Below, piece by piece: positions 43,539 to 52,280 of a stretch of DNA of 64,000 bases. Source of the stretch: Dehalococcoidia bacterium (GTDB taxonomy: Bacteria > Chloroflexota > Dehalococcoidia > DSTF01 > JACRBR01); contig JAJTXQ010000034.1 in assembly GCA_021462855.1 (NCBI GenBank), positions 5,001 to 69,000 on the forward strand, written 5' to 3'. The first letter of the stretch is position 1. Every line of letters begins with the position of its first letter. The notes below the pieces were generated by a model. The model saw only the letters and a program-made list of their open reading frames with translations, ran no database searches and was not told the origin of the DNA. The position numbers and the translations under genes were made by a program.

Positions 43539-44330
43539 ATGATCTACCGCCGCTGGACACTCACCGTCCACGATGCTCGCGGCCGGCGCCGCCGTGGCAG
43601 CGTCTCGTTGTCCGGCACGCCCGACCGCGTCGCGGAGCCTGTGCTGCCGCTCCGCTTCGCCATCACGCTGCTCACCCACCCCTGCGACGTCTCCGCGGCG
43701 CCCGCGGGTTCGGCGGTCTGCATCCCCGCCGAACCCTGGCTGCGGGCGGTCGACGCCGCGCCCGCGCCACCGCCGCTGCCCTCGCGCATCGAGGAGCTGC
43801 GCCTGCCGCTCCATACCATGCAGGAGTACGCATCCGGCCGGATCGTGATGCAGCACGCCGGCGTCATCGACCCCGCCGACGTGTTTCCGCCGCATAGCGA
43901 CCACCCGCGCCTTGACCGGCTCGCGCTGGCGCTCCTCGAGGCGGCGGAAGCGGAAGCGATCGCGCCGTACACCGCGCTCATCCGCCACGAATTGGCGCTG
44001 CCGCGCGGTACCGATGCGCTGATCGCGTTGGAAGCGCGCGTCACGCCCGTCGACCCCGCACGCCGCCCACCGCAACGCGCGCCGGCGATCGTCCGGTTGC
44101 GACGGCTGCTGCGTTCGCTGCGTGACGGCGCACCGGGTGACGCCCCGCTCGAGGCCGTGATGCAGGACCTGCGGTTCCTCCGGCTGTTCGACGCCGACGC
44201 AGAGCCGATGCCGCACGCCGCGCTCGAACGGCTCCTCGCCGACGTGCGCGCGGCGCGGCCGCACCGAAAGCGGCGCACCCCGGATCGCGGAAGCCGCATC
44301 GTGCCCATGCGCCCGCGGGACGACGCGTGA
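43539..44330 (+). CDS. Protein of unknown function
   Basis: A 263-residue protein that I do not recognise. The N-terminal 120 residues look like beta strands (RRWTLTVHDARGRRRRGSVS, LPLRFAITLLTHPCDVSAA), and the rest is helical and Ala/Arg/Leu rich (LDRLALALLEAAEAEAIAPY), ending in a basic tail. No signal peptide or membrane helix is present. TATCAT (43527-43532) is exactly 6 bases before the ATG, so it is predicted leaderless. The stop overlaps the pth-like start by ATGA, so the two are coupled and may act together. Confidence 0.65.
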   Translation: MIYRRWTLTVHDARGRRRRGSVSLSGTPDRVAEPVLPLRFAITLLTHPCDVSAAPAGSAVCIPAEPWLRAVDAAPAPPPLPSRIEELRLPLHTMQEYASGRIVMQHAGVIDPADVFPPHSDHPRLDRLALALLEAAEAEAIAPYTALIRHELALPRGTDALIALEARVTPVDPARRPPQRAPAIVRLRRLLRSLRDGAPGDAPLEAVMQDLRFLRLFDADAEPMPHAALERLLADVRAARPHRKRRTPDRGSRIVPMRPRDDA

Positions 44331-44983
44331 GCCTGCTGCGCCGCCTCGTCGGCGCGGACGATGAGCCGGCAACCCCGCCCGAGGCGATGCGCATCCGGCT
44401 CGTCGTCGGCATCGGCAACCCGGGCGGGACGTACGCGAACCCCCGCCGCAATGTCGGATTCTGGGTGGCCAATCGCCTCGCGCGCCGCCACGGCATCGAG
44501 TTCAGCACAAAGACCGGGAGCTACCTCCTGGGCGAGGGCGAGGTCGCCGGCCACCCGCTCGCCGTCGCCAAGCCGCGGACATTCGTCAACGCGAGCGGCG
44601 CCGCGGTGGTGCACCTGATCCGCCGCCTGAAGCTCGACGAAGCTCAGGAACTGCTCGTCGTCTCCGACCACATCGACCTGCCGGCGGGCAAGGTGCGCAT
44701 CAAGCGCCGGGGCGGCGGCGGCGGCCAGAAGGGCATCGCCGACATCATCAACAAGACGAAGACCGACGAGTTCCCGCGCGTCCGCATCGGCATCGGCCGG
44801 CCGGTGGTGGGCGGTGAACCGTCGTGGGACCCGGAGGATGTCGCCGACTGGGTCCTTTCCGACCCCACGCCCGCCGAACGCGAGGTGCTCGACGCTGCCG
44901 TGGAGCGCGCGATCGCCGCGATCGAGTGCGCGATCGCCGAAGGCGTCGACGCCGCGATGAACAAGTACAACCGGGATGAGTAG
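44327..44983 (+). CDS. Peptidyl-tRNA hydrolase homologue with altered active site
   Basis: A 218-residue Pth-family protein. The fold-defining segments are present: VVGIGNPGGTYANPRRNVGF, FVNASG, SDHIDLPAGKVRIK and RIGIGRPV. However, three of five key residues of E. coli Pth differ: the catalytic His20 position is R41 (RHN becomes RRN), and His113-Asn114 are Q134-K135 (GGGGGQKG). N31 and D114 are kept. It has a 20-residue N-terminal extension. Either hydrolysis uses another mechanism, or this is a binding paralogue and the true pth lies elsewhere. It is coupled by ATGA to the unknown gene upstream. Confidence 0.85.
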   Translation: MSLLRRLVGADDEPATPPEAMRIRLVVGIGNPGGTYANPRRNVGFWVANRLARRHGIEFSTKTGSYLLGEGEVAGHPLAVAKPRTFVNASGAAVVHLIRRLKLDEAQELLVVSDHIDLPAGKVRIKRRGGGGGQKGIADIINKTKTDEFPRVRIGIGRPVVGGEPSWDPEDVADWVLSDPTPAEREVLDAAVERAIAAIECAIAEGVDAAMNKYNRDE

Positions 44984-44986
44984 CGG

Positions 44987-45511
44987 TTAGAGCGCCGTGC
45001 GGCCCGGCGCGTCGTACTCCAGCTTCCCCGCGGTGATCATGCTCTCGAGGTCCTCGCGCATGTCGGGCGCGTGGATGTCGAATGTCGCGCGCGCGCGGCC
45101 GAGTGCGTCGGCCGGCGCCAAACCGAGCATCTGCGAGATGTCGCCGAAATCGCGGGAACGCCCCGACTCCATCTTCATCAATACAAGCCAGTGCAATGGC
45201 AGCACCGGCGGCCTGCCCGGGGGCGCGTTGTTGGCGGCTTTCGCAAGCGCCTGCGGCCACCATGCCTCCCGCCCTTCGATCAGGAGGACAGGAATGCCTT
45301 CGGGCGAAACCGATGCCGATCCGCCAATCGCCAGTGGCCCGCGCCCTTCGTAGCGAGCCGCCCGGAGCAACCACTCCGCCCGGGAGATACCGGCGGGAAG
45401 TACCGCGACGTCGAGATCGGACGTCCCACGCTCGGGCATATACGCGCGCGTGGCTACCGCGCCGACGATCGCGTGCGGCACATCATCAAGCACGCTCGAT
45501 ACATCGGCCAC
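44987..45511 (-). CDS. Nucleotidyltransferase-fold protein
   Basis: A 174-residue protein starting at GTG 45511. It has the pol-beta-like nucleotidyltransferase pattern: VGAVATRAYMPERGTSDLDV, where SDLDVAV provides the paired acids and the usual GS pair is replaced by GA. A second conserved segment is MKMESGRSRDFGDISQML, typical of minimal nucleotidyltransferases that pair with HEPN-type toxins or act on tRNA ends. No HEPN partner is next to it. Converges with the pth-like gene (3 bases). Confidence 0.65.
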   Translation of the reverse strand: MADVSSVLDDVPHAIVGAVATRAYMPERGTSDLDVAVLPAGISRAEWLLRAARYEGRGPLAIGGSASVSPEGIPVLLIEGREAWWPQALAKAANNAPPGRPPVLPLHWLVLMKMESGRSRDFGDISQMLGLAPADALGRARATFDIHAPDMREDLESMITAGKLEYDAPGRTAL

Positions 45512-45723
45512 TGCACACGCTCACTCCGTTCGCGCTCGACGACGCTCCCCGTCCCCGGCCGCTGCCGCCGGCGCGAGATGTCGATAATCGTGCGCCGGAT
45601 AAACCGGCGCTGCTCCGGCGTCAGACGAGTCGTGGCAATCGAATTGTAACGCCGGGCGCAAGCGCGGCGGACGCAGCGCACCCGCCGTCGCCGCGCTCGA
45701 CGCGCTCGACCTGCTGAGCGCGG
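45512..45723. other. Intergenic region with a hairpin
   Basis: About 210 bases between the nucleotidyltransferase start and the ferredoxin stop. A perfect hairpin (GCGCCGG-ATAAA-CCGGCGC, near 45593-45611) is present. An Arg-rich 75-codon open frame overlapping the nucleotidyltransferase start is not convincing. Confidence 0.4.
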
Positions 45724-45930
45724 CTACTGCGCGTCGTCCTCGATGATCTCGATCGCGCGCTCCGGGCAGTTCTCGACGGCCAGCCGCGCCTTCTCGTGCA
45801 TCTCGGGGGGCACGGCGCCGTCCCCGCGCGCCTTCGCGTAGCCGAGGTCGTCGACCTCGAAGAGCCCGGGCGCAAGCACGTAGCACCGGTTGTGGCCCTG
45901 GCACTTGTCGGGGTCGACGCGCACCTTCAT
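45724..45930 (-). CDS. [3Fe-4S]-type ferredoxin, P450 partner
   Basis: A 68-residue single-cluster ferredoxin of the type found beside bacterial P450s. Three cluster cysteines are visible: C10, C16 (DKCQGHNRCYVLAPGLFEVD) and the Cys in VENCPERAIEI; the fourth Cys of a 4Fe cluster is missing, as expected. Its ATG shares one base with the P450 stop (TGATG). It would pass electrons from a reductase elsewhere in the genome to the adjacent P450. Confidence 0.92.
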   Translation of the reverse strand: MKVRVDPDKCQGHNRCYVLAPGLFEVDDLGYAKARGDGAVPPEMHEKARLAVENCPERAIEIIEDDAQ

Positions 45931-47153
45931 CACGGCCACACGATACCCATCGTGCGCGGTCCGCGCACCTGGCCGCCGGCCCAGGTCACCGCCTCGGGGT
46001 CTTCGAGCCGGAAGTCCGGGATGCGCCGCAGCCACTCCTCGAGCGCCACCCTCATCTCCATCCGCGCGAGGTTCGAGCCCGCGCAGCGGTGGATGCCCAC
46101 GCCGAACGCGACGTGCGGATTCTTGGCGCGGTCGAGGATCACGTCGTCCGGGTTGTCGAACACGCGGGGGTCGCGGTTCGCCGCGGGGAAGTTCATCAGC
46201 ACGCGGTCACCCTCCGACATCGGGCAGCCGTTGTAGCTCACGTCCTCCGCCACGATCCGCGCCATCGTCACCGGCGAATACGCGCGGAGCAACTCCTCGA
46301 TCGCCTGCGGCATGAGCTCGGGCTCGTTGATCAGCCGCGCGCGGTCCTCCGGGTGCTGTGCCAGGTGCCACAGCGCTGAGCCGATCGAGCTCCACGTCGT
46401 GTCGATGCCCGCCACCAGCAGCAGGAAGCACGTTCCGAGGACGTGCGGCTCCGGCACCGGCTCCCCGTCGACCTCCGACGTGAGCAGGTAGCTGATCAGG
46501 TCGTCGCCCGGGTTCGCCTTGCGCTCCTGGATGCACGCATACAGGAACTCGAAGATGGCACGGCCCGACGCGCGGCGCAGCTCCGGATCCGTCAAGCCGA
46601 GCTCGAGGAACCCGCGCACCCACTCGGTGAACGTCCCCGCCATGTCCTTCGGGATGCCGAGCATGCTGGCGATGACGCGCGACGGGATCTGCTGCGCGTA
46701 GTCCGACGCGCCGTCCGCGCGCCCGTTGGCGATGAACCCGTCGATCAGCTCGCGGCAGAGCTCGCGCGTCTCCGGCTCCCATTTCGCGACGGCGTTGGCC
46801 GAAAACGGCGGCAGGAGCAGCTTGCGCGCCCACGTGTGCTCCGGCGGGTCCGACGTGATTGGCGGCGCGCCCACGTTGTACTGCTGGATGAGCTCCCCAC
46901 CCATCCCGTCGTCCGCATCCGGCGGCGGCGCGACGTTGGCGACGAGGATGTTCCGGGACGAGAAGTGCTCGACGTCGCGCGCGATGGCGAACACGTCTTC
47001 GTAGCGCGTCGGCATCCACGAGCCGCCCCAACGCCCGGTATGGGCGACGGGGCACTGCTCCCGGAGCTCGTCCCAGACAGGGAACGGATTCTTTATGTAA
47101 CCTTTGTCGAAGATGTCGTAGTCGGTGGTCCAGTCCGTTGGCTGCGGCGCCAT
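45930..47153 (-). CDS. Cytochrome P450
   Basis: A 407-residue soluble class I P450. The heme-Cys motif is FGVGIHRCAGSNLARMEM (Cys about residue 357), the I-helix oxygen motif is LLLVAGIDTTWSS, and the K-helix ExxR is EELLRAY. The N-terminus lacks a membrane anchor. ATG 47153 follows GGGGAGG. The most similar subfamilies hydroxylate hydrophobic or terpene-like substrates; the substrate here is unknown. It forms an operon with the 3Fe-4S ferredoxin, and the promoter overlaps a palindrome at 47184-47197. Confidence 0.94.
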   Translation of the reverse strand: MAPQPTDWTTDYDIFDKGYIKNPFPVWDELREQCPVAHTGRWGGSWMPTRYEDVFAIARDVEHFSSRNILVANVAPPPDADDGMGGELIQQYNVGAPPITSDPPEHTWARKLLLPPFSANAVAKWEPETRELCRELIDGFIANGRADGASDYAQQIPSRVIASMLGIPKDMAGTFTEWVRGFLELGLTDPELRRASGRAIFEFLYACIQERKANPGDDLISYLLTSEVDGEPVPEPHVLGTCFLLLVAGIDTTWSSIGSALWHLAQHPEDRARLINEPELMPQAIEELLRAYSPVTMARIVAEDVSYNGCPMSEGDRVLMNFPAANRDPRVFDNPDDVILDRAKNPHVAFGVGIHRCAGSNLARMEMRVALEEWLRRIPDFRLEDPEAVTWAGGQVRGPRTMGIVWP

Positions 47154-47183
47154 CGCGTTCCTCCCCGGCTGGCTGTGTCTAAA

Positions 47184-47203
47184 TTAGCGGACGCTAAATT
47201 ATA
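47184..47203 (-). promoter_or_regulatory. P450 promoter with overlapping palindromic operator
   Basis: TATAAT on the minus strand (47203-47198) is followed by the inverted repeat TTAGCG-GA-CGCTAA (47184-47197), which would cover the transcription start. This is the placement of a TetR- or similar repressor operator. The -35 is weak. Confidence 0.5.
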
Positions 47204-47280
47204 CAGAGCGCAACTCGCGACGGAAGGCCGCCAAACTTACGAAATTCAGCACTTGTGTGTACGCCACGGATTCCGGCCGG

Positions 47281-48483
47281 TTAGCGGTCCGCCGTCTCCG
47301 GCGCCACCCGGCCGATCGAGTCCTGCCCCAGCTGCGGCAGGTTGTTCTGCACCACCTTGTCGATCCCGCCCGCCGCCTCGATCGCCGCACGCCAGAGCCT
47401 GGCCTTCCCCTCCAGGTCGTGCCAGGCGGCGTCCAGCCCGGACGCCGTGCCCTGGAACTGAGGCATCACGTACCGCGCGAACAGCTCCATCGACTTCATC
47501 CACTTGCCCTGGTCGGTCCAGTCGTTGGTGATGAACAGGATGCCCCCGAAGCCCTCCGCGCCGTCGTACAGCTCCTGGATCATCCGCGTCACGGTCGGCG
47601 GGTCGCCGACGAGCCAGCCGATCTTGCGCCGCAGCTGCTCGACCGTGACTTCCTCGATCGGCTGCCCCGGATACTCCTCGAACAGCGCCTTGATGCCGAG
47701 CGTGAAGAAGTACTCCTGGTACTCCTTCAGCGCGCCCTGCTCGATGTCGGCCAGCGCCTGCTCCGTCGTCTCGGCGACGTACACCGGCTGCGCGATGCGC
47801 CACATCTCGCGCGGCACGACGCGGCCATGACGCTGAGCCGAATCCTGGATCGCCGCCCACTGCCGCCGCAGCATCTCGGCGCCCACCGGCGAGAAGATGC
47901 CCGCGGACATCGGGATCATGCCGTACTTTCCCGTCTGCTCGACAGAGTTGCCGCTGATGCCGCAGGCCATCGCCAGCGGCAGCGGCCGCTGAAGCGGCTT
48001 CACCTGGATGAACATGTTGCGGATCTGCCAGAACTCGCCCTCGTACGTCACCGGCTCGTCGGACTCGAGCAGCCGGGGGATGATCTCGAGCGACTCGTTC
48101 ATCATCGGCCGCAGCTTATCCGGCGCGAGGCCGAACAGCATGAAGTCCGTCGGCAGCGCACCCGGCCCCACGCCGAAGATCAGCCGCCCGCGCGTCAGAT
48201 GGTCGAGGAACGCCATCCGTTCCGCCACCTCGAACGGGTGGTGATACGGCAGGTTCACCACCGCCGTCCCGAGCCGGATGCGGCTCGTCCGCTGCGCCGC
48301 GGCGGCGATCATCAGGTCCGGCGCCGGCACCGTCTCCCAACCGCCGCTGTGGTGCTCGCCGATCAGCACCTCATCGAACCCGAGCCGCTCGGCGTGGTCG
48401 ATGAGCTGCAGGTCGCGTTCGTAAGCGAGCGTGGGGTTCTCCCCCGGCGGGTGCGAGGGCATCATGAACAGGCCGAACTTCAT
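47281..48483 (-). CDS. Luciferase-like (LLM class) flavin or F420-dependent oxidoreductase
   Basis: A 400-residue TIM-barrel bacterial-luciferase-family enzyme. It starts MKFGLFMMPSHPPGENPTLA; family segments DEVLIGEHHSGGWETVPAPD, RIRLGTAVVNLPYHHPFEVA and GRLIFGVGPGALPTDFMLFG are clear. Binding of FMN or F420 cannot be decided from sequence. It lies between the P450 operon and a zinc-ribbon gene and has its own GGAGG. Likely role: monooxygenation or redox step on a hydrophobic compound. Confidence 0.9.
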   Translation of the reverse strand: MKFGLFMMPSHPPGENPTLAYERDLQLIDHAERLGFDEVLIGEHHSGGWETVPAPDLMIAAAAQRTSRIRLGTAVVNLPYHHPFEVAERMAFLDHLTRGRLIFGVGPGALPTDFMLFGLAPDKLRPMMNESLEIIPRLLESDEPVTYEGEFWQIRNMFIQVKPLQRPLPLAMACGISGNSVEQTGKYGMIPMSAGIFSPVGAEMLRRQWAAIQDSAQRHGRVVPREMWRIAQPVYVAETTEQALADIEQGALKEYQEYFFTLGIKALFEEYPGQPIEEVTVEQLRRKIGWLVGDPPTVTRMIQELYDGAEGFGGILFITNDWTDQGKWMKSMELFARYVMPQFQGTASGLDAAWHDLEGKARLWRAAIEAAGGIDKVVQNNLPQLGQDSIGRVAPETADR

Positions 48484-48567
48484 GGGGACAACCTCCGTGG
48501 GGCTTTCCGGCGTAGCGTGCGGAGTGTACGCGCGTGGCCGTCATGGGACAACGGCGCCGTCGACCGG

Positions 48568-49011
48568 CTACCGGCGGCGGAAGAGGTCCTTCAGCGTGTC
48601 GATGACACCACCCGCGTCGCCGCCCTTGGCACGGTGCCAGGCGCGCTGCGCGCTGTGCGATCGCCGCAGCCCGCGCACGCGCTCCTTCATGACATCGCGC
48701 ACGCGCGCGGACTCGCCCGCGTCGAGCCAGAACCCGTGCATCTCGGGACACGCGTCGAGCTCCAGGTTGTACGCACGGTAGTTGAACGCCCGCATCGGCG
48801 CGGCGCACACGGGGCACTGCAGCTCGCTCTCGCGCCTGGCGAAGTCGATCGTCCCCAGCCGGTGCTCGTCGTCGACCACGGTCGACTCGAGCGCCGCGAG
48901 CTCGTCGTCCTCGTACCACGCACCGCCACATTGGCCGCAGCGGTCGACCTCGATGCCGTGTTCTTGGCCGACCACCAGCGCCGACGCGTCGCGCGGGCAG
49001 CGCAGTCCCAC
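48568..49011 (-). CDS. TFIIB-type zinc-ribbon protein
   Basis: A 147-residue protein with two zf-TFIIB-like ribbons: CPRDASALVV...DRCGQCGGAWYEDDEL and CPVCAAPMRA...DACPEMHGFWLDAGE. The C-terminal helix is basic. It starts at GTG 49011, 5 bases after GGGAGG; upstream reading has no ribosome site. Function is unknown. It diverges from the methyltransferase gene; TACGAT and TAGAAT hexamers for the two directions lie side by side in the 68-base spacer. Confidence 0.8.
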   Translation of the reverse strand: MGLRCPRDASALVVGQEHGIEVDRCGQCGGAWYEDDELAALESTVVDDEHRLGTIDFARRESELQCPVCAAPMRAFNYRAYNLELDACPEMHGFWLDAGESARVRDVMKERVRGLRRSHSAQRAWHRAKGGDAGGVIDTLKDLFRRR

Positions 49012-49079
49012 CGAATCCTCCCTTCGTGCGATCGTACCAGCGTAGAATGCCGCATCCGGCGCGGCAACAGCGGGTTGTG

Positions 49080-49865
49080 ATGACGAACACACACTGGGAC
49101 GCCGAGGTCTACGACCGCATCGGCACGCCCATGCGACGCTGGGCGCAGCAACTGATCGACGACCTGGCGCTCGCGGGCGACGAGGTCGTGCTCGATGCCG
49201 GCTGCGGCTCCGGCGGCGTCACGCTCGACCTCCAGGCGCGCCTGCCGCGCGGCAAGATCTACGCCGTCGACGCGTCGTCCGAGATGATCGCGTCCCTGCG
49301 CCGCCAGCTCGGCGAACGCGGCGTCACCAACGTCATCCCGGTCGAAGCGAGCCTCACCGACTTCGCCCTGCCGGAGGCGGTCGACTGCGTCTTCTCGAAC
49401 GCCGTGTTCCACTGGATCCCTGACGACGCGGCGCTGTTTGGCTGCCTGCGTCGCGCGACGAAGGCGGGCGGCCGCCTGCGCGCGCAGTGCGGCGGGTACG
49501 GCAACAATCGCAACGTGCTCGGGGCCGTCGCCGCCGTGCGCGCGCGCGAGCGCTTCGCGCGCCATCTCGGCGATTTCCGCGACAGCAAGACCTACCGCCG
49601 GCCCGAGGACGCGCGGGCCGCGCTCGAGCATGCCGGCTGGCGCAACGTGCGCGCGAGCCTGTTCTCCGCGCCGATCCCGTTCGAGGACGACGCCGCCGCC
49701 GCGCTGTACGTCGCGACCATCCTGCTCCGCGACCACGTCGCGCGCCTGCCGGAGGAGTTGCGTGAGCCCTACGCGCAGGCCGTCGTCGCCGAGACGAAGC
49801 GCCGGCATGGCTCGCCCTACGTCGCGGACTACGTGCGCCTCAACCTCCGCGCGGTCGCCGGTTAG
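49080..49865 (+). CDS. SAM-dependent methyltransferase (trans-aconitate methyltransferase-like)
   Basis: A 261-residue class I methyltransferase. Motif I is VVLDAGCGSGGVTLDL, motif II YAVDASSEMIASLRRQL, then AVDCVFSNAVFHWIPDD, which resembles Tam/UbiE-like small-molecule methyltransferases. The substrate is unknown. ATG 49080 lies within GTGATG; either codon could start. It ends with 4 bases shared with the convergent DUF1330 gene. Confidence 0.85.
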   Translation: MTNTHWDAEVYDRIGTPMRRWAQQLIDDLALAGDEVVLDAGCGSGGVTLDLQARLPRGKIYAVDASSEMIASLRRQLGERGVTNVIPVEASLTDFALPEAVDCVFSNAVFHWIPDDAALFGCLRRATKAGGRLRAQCGGYGNNRNVLGAVAAVRARERFARHLGDFRDSKTYRRPEDARAALEHAGWRNVRASLFSAPIPFEDDAAAALYVATILLRDHVARLPEELREPYAQAVVAETKRRHGSPYVADYVRLNLRAVAG

Positions 49866-50161
49866 GCGCCGGGCGGCAACCCCGCCACGACGATCATGCG
49901 GCTCTCGCCAGCCCGCTGGCGCATCGCCTTTGCCTCGGCGTACTCCTCGCACGCCCACCACGCGTGGGCGCGTTCCATGTCGGGGAATTCGAGGATCACG
50001 ATGCGCTCCGGCGCCCAGGCGCCTTCGAGCGTGAAGGTCGGGCCACCACGCGCGAGATACCGCCCGCCGTGCGCCTCGACGATCGGGCGCGCGAGTTCGC
50101 GGTAGCGTGCCATCAGGTCCGGGTCCGTCGTGGCGACCTCCACGATCACGTATGCGGCCAT
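49862..50161 (-). CDS. DUF1330 protein
   Basis: A 99-residue ferredoxin-like-fold (dimeric alpha-beta barrel) protein of the DUF1330 family: AAYVIVEVATTDPDLMARYR, then HGGRYLARGG, then IVILEFPDMERAHAWW. Such proteins occur with degradative enzymes; no catalytic residues are agreed. ATG 50161 follows AGGAGG. It is divergent from the amidase gene (102 bases). Confidence 0.87.
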   Translation of the reverse strand: MAAYVIVEVATTDPDLMARYRELARPIVEAHGGRYLARGGPTFTLEGAWAPERIVILEFPDMERAHAWWACEEYAEAKAMRQRAGESRMIVVAGLPPGA

Positions 50162-50263
50162 CGCGCCACCTCCTGCCGATGCTAGCGCAGACCGGCGGGC
50201 TGTGGCACAGAACGCCGCGCTCGCGTACGATCGCGGTTGCCCCGCACACGGAAGGAGCGCCAC

Positions 50264-51670
50264 ATGCAGCCCTGGCTCGAAGACGCATCGTCTCTCGCCG
50301 ACGCGATTCGCCGCGGCGACGTCCGCGCGGCCGACGCCGTCGAGGCCTCGCTTGCCGCGATCGGCGCCTCGAAGCTCAATGCCATCACCCACATCGGCGC
50401 CGAGAGCGCCCGCGACGCGGCGGCGGCGATCGACCGCCGCATCCGCGCCGGCGACGACCCGGGGCCCTTCGCCGGTGTGCCCATGCTCATCAAGGACGTC
50501 GAGGACGTCGCCGGCATGCCCACTACCCACGGCTCGATCACTTACCGCGACAACATCGCCGCCGCCGACTCCACGTCCACCGCTCGCCTCCGGCGCGCGG
50601 GCGCCGTCATCCTCGGCAAGACGACGATGTCGGAGTTCGGCTTCGTCGCCTACACATCGACCAGGCTCTACGGCGTCACGCGCAACCCGTGGAACCTCGA
50701 ACGCACGCCCGCCGGCTCGTCCGGCGGATCGTCGGCGGCCGTTGCCGGCGGCCTCGTGCCGATCGCCTCCGGCGGCGACGGCGGCGGCAGCATCCGCATC
50801 CCCGCCGCCTACACGAGCCTCGTCGGCATGAAGGGGACGTACGGCCGCATCCCCCGCGGACCGCGCGCGAAGAACGGGCCGCTGACGCAGCACCTCGGTC
50901 CGCTCGCCCGCTCCGTGCGCGACGTCGCACGCTGGTACGACGTCGCATCGGGCTACGACGCGCGCGACCCGTTCAGCCTCCCCCGCGTCGACGGCTGGGA
51001 GCGCGACCTCGGCTCGCGCTCGCTGCGCGGACTGCGCGTCGCCATCTCGCCGGGCCTCGGCATCGTGCCGCTCGAGCCAGAGGTCGAGCGCCTGGTGGCC
51101 GAGACGGCAGACACGCTCATCGATGCCACCGGCATGCGCCGGGTCGATGCACGCATCGCCGCGCCCGACGACCCGGGGCGATGGGCCAACGCCGGCGCGC
51201 CCGGCCTCTTCAACGACCTCCACGAGCACTGGCCGGCGTGCAAGGAGGACCTCACGTTCGAGATCGGCTTCGCGATCGCCTGGGTGTCCGAGCACTACCG
51301 CGTCTGGCACCCCGCCGCCGTCGACCGCTACCGAATGGAGATCAACGAGGCGATGGCCGACCTGTTCGAAGAGTGCGACATCCTGCTCTGTGCCACGAAC
51401 CCGCACGAGCCGTTCGCCGCCGAGGGGCCGATGCCCAGCACGATCAACGGCGAGCACATTGGCCCGTGGCACAACGGCTCGCTCACGATCCCCGGAAACG
51501 TGACAGGCTACCCGGCGATTAGCGTGCCCGCCGGCATTTCCCGCAACGGGCTGCCAGTCGGGCTGCAGGCGTACGCGCGGCGCCACGAGGACGCGCTGCT
51601 CCTCGACCTGGCCCTGGCCTGCGAGCGCGCGCGACCGTGGCCCCTGACAGCGCCTGCCGCGCCCGTGTAG
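50264..51670 (+). CDS. Amidase-signature hydrolase
   Basis: A 468-residue amidase-signature enzyme with the Ser-cisSer-Lys triad: K77 (LIKDVED), cis-Ser about S153 in [16 protein letters not shown], nucleophile S176 in [12 protein letters not shown]. It hydrolyses an amide to acid and ammonia. It is not GatA, as it lacks that protein's C-terminal pattern. ATG 50264 follows AAGGAG. The nitrilase gene lies 600 bases downstream, so the region may serve nitrile/amide breakdown. Confidence 0.92.
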   Translation: MQPWLEDASSLADAIRRGDVRAADAVEASLAAIGASKLNAITHIGAESARDAAAAIDRRIRAGDDPGPFAGVPMLIKDVEDVAGMPTTHGSITYRDNIAAADSTSTARLRRAGAVILGKTTMSEFGFVAYTSTRLYGVTRNPWNLERTPAGSSGGSSAAVAGGLVPIASGGDGGGSIRIPAAYTSLVGMKGTYGRIPRGPRAKNGPLTQHLGPLARSVRDVARWYDVASGYDARDPFSLPRVDGWERDLGSRSLRGLRVAISPGLGIVPLEPEVERLVAETADTLIDATGMRRVDARIAAPDDPGRWANAGAPGLFNDLHEHWPACKEDLTFEIGFAIAWVSEHYRVWHPAAVDRYRMEINEAMADLFEECDILLCATNPHEPFAAEGPMPSTINGEHIGPWHNGSLTIPGNVTGYPAISVPAGISRNGLPVGLQAYARRHEDALLLDLALACERARPWPLTAPAAPV

Positions 51671-51678
51671 CATCACGC

Positions 51679-52200
51679 GTGCCCCTGTACCATTTCAGCG
51701 AAAATCCCGGCATCCGCATGTTCGTCCCGCGCCCGCCGGTCGAGCGGCCCGGGGTCGAGCCGCTCGTATGGGCGATCGACGAGTGGCACCAGCCGGCGTA
51801 CTTCGTGCCGCGCGACTGCCCGCGCGTCTGCATCTGGCCGCTCGATACGACGACCGGCGCCGACCGGGAGCGCTGGTTCGGCCACACCGCCGCGCGCATG
51901 ATCGTCGCCGTCGAATCGGCGTGGCTCGATCGCCTCGCAACGACGACGCTGTACCGCTACGCCATGCCCGACGCCGCGTTCACGCCGCTCCCGGCCGACC
52001 CGTGGATGTATGTGAGCCATGACGCCGTCGAGCCGCTCGGCGTCGACTCGTTCGCCAACCTGCCGCGCGCGATCGCCGAGGCCGGCGTCGAGCTGCGCAT
52101 CACGCCCGATCTTGGCCCGCTCGCCCGCGCGGTGATGCCGACCTCGCTGCACTGGTCACTGATCCGCATGAGAAATGCGGGAGGTTCGGCGCCGGCGTAA
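51679..52200 (+). CDS. DUF6886-like protein
   Basis: A 173-residue protein. It starts PLYHFSENPGIRMFVPRPPV, then VWAIDEWHQPAYFVPRDCPR, patterns typical of a conserved bacterial family of unknown function (DUF6886-like). The start is GTG 51679, with TAGCAT 5 bases upstream and no ribosome site, suggesting leaderless expression. A conserved His/Asp/Cys pattern suggests enzymatic activity, but I cannot name one. Confidence 0.7.
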   Translation: MPLYHFSENPGIRMFVPRPPVERPGVEPLVWAIDEWHQPAYFVPRDCPRVCIWPLDTTTGADRERWFGHTAARMIVAVESAWLDRLATTTLYRYAMPDAAFTPLPADPWMYVSHDAVEPLGVDSFANLPRAIAEAGVELRITPDLGPLARAVMPTSLHWSLIRMRNAGGSAPA

Positions 52201-52280
52201 GGTTCAGGCGCGCCCCACCGAAGCTGATACACTTCCAGCACCCTCGCGCGCACGCGCGGTTCGATGAAGGGCAGGAACTC

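Noticed and set aside
45454-45681. A 75-codon Arg-rich frame overlapping the nucleotidyltransferase start, as an antitoxin or HEPN toxin partner
   Set aside because: It lacks HEPN motifs (RxxxxH), has extreme Arg content and overlaps a better-supported start.
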